NCBI GenBank assembly: GCA_015661935.1
Contig: DQVD01000043.1
Coordinates: forward strand, 1 to 5,185
Length of the DNA: 5,185 nucleotides
DNA from: Desulfocapsa sulfexigens
GTDB taxonomy: Bacteria > Desulfobacterota > Desulfobulbia > Desulfobulbales > Desulfocapsaceae
Reading direction: 5' to 3'
The notes beneath the pieces are model-generated. The model ran no database searches, was not told the origin of the DNA, and worked only from the letters and a program-made list of their open reading frames with translations. Position 1 is the stretch's first letter, and every line of letters begins with the position of its first letter. Position numbers and translations under genes: made by a program. Below are positions 1 through 5,185 of the stretch, one piece after another.

Positions 1-1116
1 CTTGAAAAAAGCAGTTCTGTTTTTATAGATATCTTTTCTGCCTGTCTGCTCTGCGGTGCATGCAGTGCCGTTTGTTCCAGGCGGATTGATATCAACAAGG
101 AATTGATTACTGCCAGAAAGAGTTTCTCTTCACTTGCCGGTCCCCATGGTTACGAAAAATATCTGGCCCGTAAACTTCTTAATTATCCTGGGAGTTTAAC
201 GGGCTTTCGTGTTTTAGCGAAGACCTACGGAAAAGTAGTGGGCCATAAACTTCCTCGTGATTCCGGTCTCAGACTGAGGTTGGCCCTGTTTGAAGATGAT
301 GCCCTCTCGGTGTTTGATGATGGTGAGTGCGAGGAGGCAGTAAATAGCGGAACTGCTCTAACCTGGTTCCCCGGCTGTTCTGCACGATATCTGTTCCCGG
401 ATATTCTTCATTCCTGTAAGGCACTTTTTTCAGGGTCTTCTTTTTCATTACAGTATCCTGACGGTCTTGCCTGTTGTGGTCTTGCAGATTGTGCAGCTGG
501 AGACATGGCTAGTGCCCAAAAGAAAGCACGCACAAATATTGAAGTTATGGAAGCAACAGAGGGGCCGATTTTGGTGACTTGTGCTTCCTGCTATGCTCAT
601 TTAAAGAAATATCCGGAACTTTTTGGAAACGATACACATTGGCAGATCCGTGCTGGAGTGATGGCTTCACGTGTGGTGGAACTGAGTCAGTTTCTTGAAA
701 ATCAAAATATCAGCCACAGCGCACCAAATACTGAAGATGAGCAGAAACTGCGAGTGTTTTATCATGATCCCTGCCATCTTCGTCATGAAACAGTATCCGT
801 AGATAAGGCAAGGGAGCAACTACAAAAAACAGGGATGGTCGAAGTGCTTGAACTTCCGGATGGGCCACGCTGTTGTGGCCAGGGCGGACTTTTTCATGTG
901 GCACATCCCAGGATATCGGCAGCTATCCGTGATCAGCTGGTACAGGATGTGTTGGCTCTTAGGCCGGATGTCGTTATATCCACCTGTTCCGGGTGTCTTA
1001 TGCAATGGCAGCAGGGACTAACGGCAGCGGGGAGTGAGGTGAAGGTGTTGCACCTCGCGCAGCTTTTGAAAAAGAGGATCATGTCCATGTATCGGAAAAG
1101 CAACGTTTCTGTGTGA
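1..1116 (+). CDS. GlcF/LutA-like (Fe-S)-binding oxidoreductase subunit, CCG-domain protein, 5' end missing
   Basis: The frame is open from base 1 to the TGA at 1114-1116 (371 visible residues), so the N-terminus lies outside the window. Residues 15-25 carry a CxxCxxCxxxC [4Fe-4S] ferredoxin motif (C15, C18, C21, C25), followed by Ser where Pro is usual. Because this motif precedes the TTG at 103, that TTG is not the real start. Two CCG (heterodisulfide reductase-type) domains follow. The first has C126 (FPGC), CCG at 158-160 and C194/C197 (CASC). The second has C258 (HDPCH), CCG at 291-293 and C329/C332 (CSGC). A ferredoxin module plus two CCG domains is the layout of GlcF, the iron-sulfur subunit of glycolate oxidase, and of related lactate or 2-hydroxyacid dehydrogenase subunits. 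These pass electrons from an FAD-linked partner to a quinone or other acceptor. Family members are usually somewhat over 400 residues, so probably a first ferredoxin motif is lost. The FAD subunit is expected upstream. The substrate cannot be told from this sequence. Family call strong, exact role open. Confidence 0.88.
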   Translation, partial: LEKSSSVFIDIFSACLLCGACSAVCSRRIDINKELITARKSFSSLAGPHGYEKYLARKLLNYPGSLTGFRVLAKTYGKVVGHKLPRDSGLRLRLALFEDDALSVFDDGECEEAVNSGTALTWFPGCSARYLFPDILHSCKALFSGSSFSLQYPDGLACCGLADCAAGDMASAQKKARTNIEVMEATEGPILVTCASCYAHLKKYPELFGNDTHWQIRAGVMASRVVELSQFLENQNISHSAPNTEDEQKLRVFYHDPCHLRHETVSVDKAREQLQKTGMVEVLELPDGPRCCGQGGLFHVAHPRISAAIRDQLVQDVLALRPDVVISTCSGCLMQWQQGLTAAGSEVKVLHLAQLLKKRIMSMYRKSNVSV

Positions 1117-1154
1117 ATAATTCTTGGAAGTGGATACCGGATGACAACCAACTG

Positions 1155-1183
1155 TAGTTATTTCAGCCGCAGGCTGCTAACTA
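1155..1183. repeat. Interrupted inverted repeat (hairpin) after the iron-sulfur gene
   Basis: TAGTTA (1155-1160) pairs with TAACTA (1178-1183), and inside it CAGCC (1164-1168) pairs with GGCTG (1172-1176) around a GCA loop. This gives 11 base pairs with a 3/1 internal bulge. It lies 38 bases after the stop of the upstream gene. The following sequence is pyrimidine-rich but has no run of T, so a Rho-independent terminator is possible but not typical. It could equally be part of a repeat element together with the heptads that begin at the next base. Confidence 0.6.
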
Positions 1184-1218
1184 TTCTGGCTTCTGTCCTC
1201 TGGTTTCTGTCTTCTGAA
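1184..1218. repeat. Five in-phase degenerate heptanucleotide repeats, consensus YTCTGKY
   Basis: The units are TTCTGGC, TTCTGTC, CTCTGGT, TTCTGTC and TTCTGAA. The TCTG core begins at 1185, 1192, 1199, 1206 and 1213, exactly 7 bases apart each time. The array starts directly after the hairpin at 1155-1183 and ends at the A of the ATG at 1218. Since 7 is not a multiple of 3 and the block lies between genes, it is best read as a short tandem intergenic repeat and not as coding sequence. Its function is unknown. Confidence 0.7.
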
Positions 1219-1221
1219 TGT

Positions 1222-1232
1222 GCCCGCAGGGC
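1222..1232. repeat. Short hairpin GCCC-GCA-GGGC
   Basis: This is a perfect 4-bp GC stem with a GCA loop. It shares the 7-base core CCGCAGG with the hairpin at 1164-1176. The two hairpins bracket the heptad repeats, so the three parts may form one intergenic element of about 78 bases (1155-1232). On its own it is short enough to occur by chance. Confidence 0.35.
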
Positions 1233-1289
1233 GATAAGTGCAATAAATGCATATTATTAAAAAACCTAACTCTAAAGTGGTATTTCAGA

Positions 1290-1955
1290 ATGAATGTAAA
1301 ACATGCCTTTCCCGCCGAACAGAAAGAGGGAGTGTACCAGGCAATTATGCAGCGTCGTGATATTCGGGCACAGTTTATTGATGAACCAGTTTCTGAAGAA
1401 ATTATCGATAGACTTCTTCGCGCAGCCCATCACGCTCCGTCCGTTGGTTTTATGCAGCCCTGGAATTTTCTGGTGGTAAAAGACTCAGATACAAAAGAAC
1501 AGGTTCATGAGGGTTTTTTGCAGGCCCATAATGAATCGGCAGATATGTTTGATGATGAAAAGAAGGAACAGTATAAAGGTTTTAAACTTGAAGGTATCCG
1601 TGAATCTCCTGTCAATCTGCTGATCACCTGCGACAGAGCCAGGACAGGTCCCGTTGTTATCGGTCGTACTGTGCAGCCTGAAATGGATTTATATTCAACG
1701 GTTTGTGCTGTCCAGAACCTGTGGCTTGCAGCAAGAGCCGAAGGAATTGGGGTGGGCTGGGTCTCCATTATTCATGAAGAAGTATTACGGAAAATTTTTA
1801 AACTTCCAGATTCTGTGGTGGTGATTGCCTATCTTTGCATTGGGTATGTGAGTTATTTTCCTGAAATGCCGGAACTGGAAAAAGCTGGATGGCTTCCTCG
1901 TCTCAATCTGGATGAATTGGTTTTTTATGAAGAGTGGGGGAAAACAAAGATATAA
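1290..1955 (+). CDS. bluB: 5,6-dimethylbenzimidazole synthase BluB
   Basis: This 221-residue cytoplasmic flavoenzyme of the nitroreductase-like fold breaks down FMNH2 with O2 to give 5,6-dimethylbenzimidazole, the lower ligand of vitamin B12. Family signatures are visible: RRDIR (22-26), HHAPSVGFMQPWNF (47-60), GRTVQPEMDLYS (125-136), then CAVQNLWLAARAEG and GVGWVSI (154-160). D24 and S159 occupy the places of Asp32 and Ser167, shown to matter in Sinorhizobium meliloti BluB (recalled family knowledge, aligned by eye). Length is typical. I chose the ATG at 1290 because family similarity starts just after it. The in-frame ATG at 1218 would add 24 unconserved residues, overlaps the heptad repeats and has no ribosome binding site. 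Upstream of 1290 only a weak AAAGTGG (1274-1280) is seen. No other cobamide gene lies nearby and no B12 riboswitch is apparent. The function call is strong; the start is less certain. Confidence 0.95.
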   Translation: MNVKHAFPAEQKEGVYQAIMQRRDIRAQFIDEPVSEEIIDRLLRAAHHAPSVGFMQPWNFLVVKDSDTKEQVHEGFLQAHNESADMFDDEKKEQYKGFKLEGIRESPVNLLITCDRARTGPVVIGRTVQPEMDLYSTVCAVQNLWLAARAEGIGVGWVSIIHEEVLRKIFKLPDSVVVIAYLCIGYVSYFPEMPELEKAGWLPRLNLDELVFYEEWGKTKI

Positions 1956-2028
1956 CATCTGTTAAACCTTGCAGAGTATGCGTAGTGCGTGTAAAAAACA
2001 GGAATTCATAATAAAAATAACAGATCTG
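1953..2028. repeat. Small palindromes in the bluB-dgt gap
   Basis: TAACATCTGTTA (1953-1964) is a perfect 5+5 palindrome around TC and overlaps the bluB stop codon. Its part ATCTGTTA (1957-1964) recurs inverted as TAACAGAT (2018-2025), and the latter overlaps the 8-bp palindrome CAGATCTG (2021-2028). The pair could form a long-range stem or be two operator-like half sites before dgt. A poor sigma-70 match also lies here (TTGCAG 1969-1974, 17-base spacer, TAAAAA 1992-1997), too weak to call a promoter. There is no T-run, so no terminator is evident after bluB. Confidence 0.35.
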
Positions 2029-2072
2029 GAAATGTATTTTAAACTGAAGTTAAAGAAAGCCTGGAAGAAATC

Positions 2073-3167
2073 ATGGCATACACACCAGTCGTAGGAACAT
2101 CTATACGGCGGCAACTCGAAGAGAGAGAGGAGGAAATTCTTTCCCCCTATGCATGCCTCAATAAAAACACTGCAGGCCGGATGCGCCTTGAGCTAGACGA
2201 TGAGTGCGATATCCGTATGCCCTTTGAGCGGGATAGAGATCGTATTACCCATTCTAAAACATTTCGTCGTTTAAAACACAAAACCCAGGTTTTTCTGGCG
2301 CCTGCGGGAGATCATTACCGGACCCGTCTTACGCATGTTCTTGAGGTCTCGCAGATTGCACGAACCATAGCGTCAGCACTGTGCCTGAACGGACCTTTGA
2401 CTGAGGCCATTGCTCTTGGACATGATCTTGGTCATACTCCCTTTGGTCATGCGGGAGAAGCCACTTTAAATGAACTGCATCCCAGCGGATTTCGTCATTA
2501 TGCGCATAGTCTTCGGGTTGTTGATTTTTTGGAACATAAAGGAAAGGGTCTTAATCTCACCTCTGAGGTGCGAAATGGGATTGTGAAGCATTCCAAAGGA
2601 CGAAATGATATTTTTCCTGAAAATGATTCAGAGCTTCCGGCAACCCTGGAGGGCCAGGTTGTACGGGTGGCAGATATTATAGCCTATGTTAATCATGATA
2701 TGGATGATGCAGTCCGTGCAGGAATCCTGAAGGAAAATGACTTACCGGCAGATATCCGGGTGGTGGTTGGTGAGCGGCACTCTAAGCGAACCGGTGCCAT
2801 GGTACGGGATCTGATTGTTGAAACCCTGCAGGCAGGAGATGGCAGACTTCATATCAGCAGGAAAATGCTGGGGGCTATCACGGATCTTCGGATGTTTTTG
2901 TACGAAAATGTGTATCGATATTATCGGGTACATAATGAGTTTGAGAAAGCACAGCGTGTTATTCGTGATCTTTACAGTTACTTTATGGAAAATGGTCTTG
3001 GGCGCTTTGAGGGAAACCAATGGAAACCTGAAGGGCCTGAAGCGTGGGGTGACGACAAACAGGCCCACCGATATGTTTGTGACTTTATCGCAGGGATGAC
3101 AGATCGCTATGCCATGCGTATCTATGAACAGATTTTTCTGCCAAAAGCATGGAATGTACAGGTATAA
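2073..3167 (+). CDS. dgt: Deoxyguanosinetriphosphate triphosphohydrolase-like protein (HD domain)
   Basis: This 364-residue cytoplasmic metal-dependent HD-superfamily enzyme is expected to hydrolyse dGTP, or dNTPs more broadly, to the deoxynucleoside and triphosphate, and so to control dNTP pools. The N-terminal family signature RDRDRITHS (53-61) is followed by [11 protein letters not shown] (64-74), then [18 protein letters not shown] (81-98). The HD metal site is H88, H117/D118 (in [11 protein letters not shown], 116-126) and D201 ([11 protein letters not shown]). H121 and H126 are the conserved extra histidines of dGTPases. The length and the lack of large insertions fit the 'type 2' dGTPase-like group, not the longer E. 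coli Dgt. GGAAG at 2063-2067, 5 bases before the ATG, supports the start. It lies 117 bases after bluB and 59 bases before valS on the same strand, with no clear terminator on either side. True substrate preference cannot be read from the sequence, and many type 2 members are untested. Confidence 0.94.
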   Translation: MAYTPVVGTSIRRQLEEREEEILSPYACLNKNTAGRMRLELDDECDIRMPFERDRDRITHSKTFRRLKHKTQVFLAPAGDHYRTRLTHVLEVSQIARTIASALCLNGPLTEAIALGHDLGHTPFGHAGEATLNELHPSGFRHYAHSLRVVDFLEHKGKGLNLTSEVRNGIVKHSKGRNDIFPENDSELPATLEGQVVRVADIIAYVNHDMDDAVRAGILKENDLPADIRVVVGERHSKRTGAMVRDLIVETLQAGDGRLHISRKMLGAITDLRMFLYENVYRYYRVHNEFEKAQRVIRDLYSYFMENGLGRFEGNQWKPEGPEAWGDDKQAHRYVCDFIAGMTDRYAMRIYEQIFLPKAWNVQV

Positions 3168-3226
3168 AGTTGTACCGTAAACAATAAATAATAAACAAAA
3201 AATATATAAATTAGCGTAAAAGTTTA
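3168..3226 (+). other. AT-rich leader between dgt and valS without a clear Shine-Dalgarno
   Basis: Of these 59 bases 48 are A or T, far above the flanking genes. There is no GGAG-like sequence before the valS ATG; the last bases are TAAAAGTTTA. Several -10-like hexamers (TATATA 3203-3208, TATAAA 3205-3210) are present but none has a convincing -35 at the right distance, so I do not call a promoter. No T-box or other tRNA-sensing leader could fit in this length. An unstructured A-rich leader could allow initiation without a Shine-Dalgarno, which is inference. Confidence 0.4.
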
Positions 3227-5185
3227 ATGGAAAATCAAGATAAAGGGAAAACTCTGGCAAAGAGCTATGAGTTTGACAATGTAGAAGAAAAATGGCTTGA
3301 CCGCTGGAATGCTGCGGGCTCTTTTGCTGCAAAGATGGAAGAGGGAAAACCTTCCTTTTCCGTGGTTATCCCACCTCCTAATGTTACCGGTGTTCTCCAC
3401 GTTGGTCACGCTCTAAACAATACCATGCAGGATGTGCTGGTGCGCTATCATCGCATGTGCGGGGACAATACTCTTTGGGTGCCGGGCACTGATCATGCGG
3501 GCATTGCCACCCAGAATGTTGTTGAACGTCAACTGGCCACCGAAGGAAAAGGGCGGCACGATCTTGGGCGTGAAGCCTTTATTGAAAGAGTCTGGGAGTG
3601 GCGCAGGGAAAAGGGCGGAACCATTATTAACCAGCTTAAGCGCATGGGGGCATCCTGTGACTGGGAGCGGGAACGTTTTACCATGGATGAGGGTTTGTCC
3701 ATTGCAGTGCGCGAAGCCTTTGTTAAGCTTTACCGTGATGGTTTGATTTATAAGGGCGATTACATTGTAAACTGGTGCCCGCGTTGCCATACAGCACTGG
3801 CAGATGATGAGGTGGAGCACGAGGACAAAAAGGGTAAGCTCTATCACATCCGCTATCCTTTTGCCGATGGTTCCGGTCATGTAGTGGTAGCTACCACCAG
3901 ACCTGAAACCATGCTTGGTGATACCGGGGTGGCAGTGCATCCCGATGATGAACGCTATTCTCATCTTGCTGATGTGGGGATAAAGCTTCCCCTCACTGAT
4001 CGAACAATCCCGGTTGTTTTTGACCGTCATGTCAAAAAAGATTTTGGAACAGGTGCCTTAAAAGTAACTCCTGCACATGATCGTGATGATTATGAGATTG
4101 GTCTTCGTCATTCCCTGCCGATTATGAAAGTGATGGATGATTATGGCGTGATGAATGAGAAGGCGGGTGCTTATCAGGGGCTTGATCGTTTCGAGTGTCG
4201 TGACAAAATTGTGGAAGATCTGAAAGCTCAAGGATTTCTGGAAGAAATTGAAGACTATGATCATGCCGTAGGGCAGTGTTATCGTTGTGCAACGGTTGTG
4301 GAACCCACCACATCTCTGCAATGGTTTGTGTCAGTACGGCCTCTTGCTGATAAGGCCGTTGCCGCAGTGCGTGACGGACGAATCAATATCTACCCTAAAA
4401 CCTGGTATAATACGTATTACTCCTGGATGGATAATATCCGTGACTGGTGTATTTCCCGGCAGATCTGGTGGGGACATCGCATTCCTGCCTGGACCTGTAA
4501 AGATTGCGGCGAACTGATGGTGGAATCTGTTGATCCTGACAAATGTTCCAAGTGCGGATCAACAAATATCGGGCAGGAAACAGATGTTCTTGATACCTGG
4601 TTCTCTTCAGCGCTCTGGCCTTTTTCAACCATGGGTTGGCCGGAAAACACAAAAGAACTGCAAACTTTTTATCCCACCTCGGTTCTTATTACTTCTTTTG
4701 ATATCCTCTATTTCTGGGTCGCTCGAATGATGATGTTCGGCCTCCATTTTATGGAGGATGAAGTGCCGTTTAAGGATGTGTATCTTCATGCTCTGGTGCG
4801 TGATAAGCATGGTAAAAAGATGTCAAAATCAACCGGTAATGTTATCGATCCACTAGTTGTCATGGAGCAGTACGGTACGGATGCCATGCGCTTTACTCTT
4901 ACGGCCTTTGCAGCTCAGGGCCGCGAAATCAAGCTTGATGAAGAACGAATTGAAGGCTACCGTTTTTTTATTAATAAACTCTGGAATGCTGCTCGTTTTA
5001 CCTTGATGCATGTTGAGGAATGCGACCCATCTATCACAGATGTGGTGAATACGCCTGAAGATTTACCACTTATCCATCGGTGGATTCTTAGCAGAACAGC
5101 CAAGGCCACAGCAGATGTACGTCACGCACTCGATGAGTATCGTTTTAATGATGCTGCCTCCGTGATCTATCAATTTGCCTGGCAC
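3227..5185 (+). CDS. valS: Valyl-tRNA synthetase, 3' end beyond the window
   Basis: The frame reads uninterrupted from the ATG at 3227 to the last base, giving 653 codons. Family members are usually about 880 residues or more, so about a quarter is missing. This class Ia synthetase charges tRNA(Val) with valine and edits mischarged threonine. The visible order is PPPNVTGVLHVGH (49-61) with the HIGH-type ATP site HVGH at 58-61, and the CP1 editing domain with TTRPET (223-228) and GTGALKVTPAHDRDD (274-288). Zinc-type cysteine pairs are C184/C187 with C351/C354, and C424/C427 with C440/C443, as in other ValS. DVLDTWFSS is at 453-461, KMSKS at 531-535, and the start of the anticodon-binding helical domain is from about 618. 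An in-frame TAG at 3212-3214 with no start codon after it except 3227 fixes the start, and the next Met (37) would cut into the catalytic domain. All active-site motifs are intact. It is probably housekeeping and essential. Confidence 0.98.
   Translation, partial: MENQDKGKTLAKSYEFDNVEEKWLDRWNAAGSFAAKMEEGKPSFSVVIPPPNVTGVLHVGHALNNTMQDVLVRYHRMCGDNTLWVPGTDHAGIATQNVVERQLATEGKGRHDLGREAFIERVWEWRREKGGTIINQLKRMGASCDWERERFTMDEGLSIAVREAFVKLYRDGLIYKGDYIVNWCPRCHTALADDEVEHEDKKGKLYHIRYPFADGSGHVVVATTRPETMLGDTGVAVHPDDERYSHLADVGIKLPLTDRTIPVVFDRHVKKDFGTGALKVTPAHDRDDYEIGLRHSLPIMKVMDDYGVMNEKAGAYQGLDRFECRDKIVEDLKAQGFLEEIEDYDHAVGQCYRCATVVEPTTSLQWFVSVRPLADKAVAAVRDGRINIYPKTWYNTYYSWMDNIRDWCISRQIWWGHRIPAWTCKDCGELMVESVDPDKCSKCGSTNIGQETDVLDTWFSSALWPFSTMGWPENTKELQTFYPTSVLITSFDILYFWVARMMMFGLHFMEDEVPFKDVYLHALVRDKHGKKMSKSTGNVIDPLVVMEQYGTDAMRFTLTAFAAQGREIKLDEERIEGYRFFINKLWNAARFTLMHVEECDPSITDVVNTPEDLPLIHRWILSRTAKATADVRHALDEYRFNDAASVIYQFAWH

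Noticed and set aside
103..1116. A complete 337-residue protein starting at TTG 103
   Set aside because: The frame is open upstream to base 1 and contains a conserved four-cysteine cluster before 103, so this is an internal codon of a gene truncated by the window edge.
1155..1183. Confident Rho-independent terminator for the iron-sulfur gene
   Set aside because: The stem is interrupted, has only a 5-bp GC-containing top, and is followed by TTCTGG with no T-run. It is kept as an inverted repeat only.
1117..1289. Possible cobalamin riboswitch upstream of bluB
   Set aside because: No recognisable B12-box sequence or GCCACTG-type element is visible, and the spacer is short for a full cobalamin riboswitch. 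The hairpins seen do not match its layout.
2742..3332. 196-codon minus-strand open frame across the dgt 3' end, the spacer and the valS start
   Set aside because: It lies antisense to two clearly conserved genes, reads across their AT-rich gap, and its product resembles no family I recognise. It is a shadow frame.
3413..4030. 205-codon minus-strand open frame inside valS
   Set aside because: It lies wholly antisense to the catalytic and editing domains of an intact valS, with no recognisable domain. It is a by-product of valS codon use.
3227..5185. Frameshift or pseudogene in valS
   Set aside because: I translated the entire stretch: 653 codons without a stop, all signature motifs in order and in one frame. 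The gene is simply cut by the window end.

Overview
The window holds four genes, all on the + strand, and the first and last run off its edges. In order they are the C-terminal part of a GlcF-type iron-sulfur (CCG-domain) oxidoreductase subunit, a complete bluB (5,6-dimethylbenzimidazole synthase), a complete dGTPase-like HD phosphohydrolase (dgt), and the first 653 codons of valS (valyl-tRNA synthetase). No transposase, integrase, CRISPR array, rRNA, tRNA or phage gene is visible.

The organism is Gram-negative-like, with moderate GC and ordinary codon use across all four genes. A GlcF-like two-CCG protein next to bluB, a type 2 dGTPase and a bacterial ValS would fit a Desulfobacterota (sulfate-reducing deltaproteobacterial) genome. 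That placement is an inference from gene style and is not proven by any marker here.

Layout: 1-1116 is the iron-sulfur subunit. Its frame is open from base 1 and contains a ferredoxin-type cysteine cluster upstream of any apparent start, so it is truncated by the window edge. 1117-1289 is a 173-base gap with the most unusual structure in the window: an interrupted hairpin, directly followed by five in-phase heptanucleotide repeats, then a second short hairpin with the same CCGCAGG core. 1290-1955 is bluB. 1956-2072 is a short gap with a small palindrome and a distal inverted copy of one arm. 2073-3167 is dgt, with a good Shine-Dalgarno. 3168-3226 is a very AT-rich 59-base leader without a clear Shine-Dalgarno. 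3227 to the end is valS, open to the window edge.

The four products act in different processes: organic acid oxidation, cobamide lower-ligand synthesis, dNTP pool control and translation. Their shared orientation and short gaps would allow co-transcription of bluB-dgt-valS, but nothing shows a shared pathway. This looks mostly like ordinary chromosome. The points worth a second look are the heptad repeat/hairpin element before bluB and an oxygen-dependent BluB in what may be an anaerobe.
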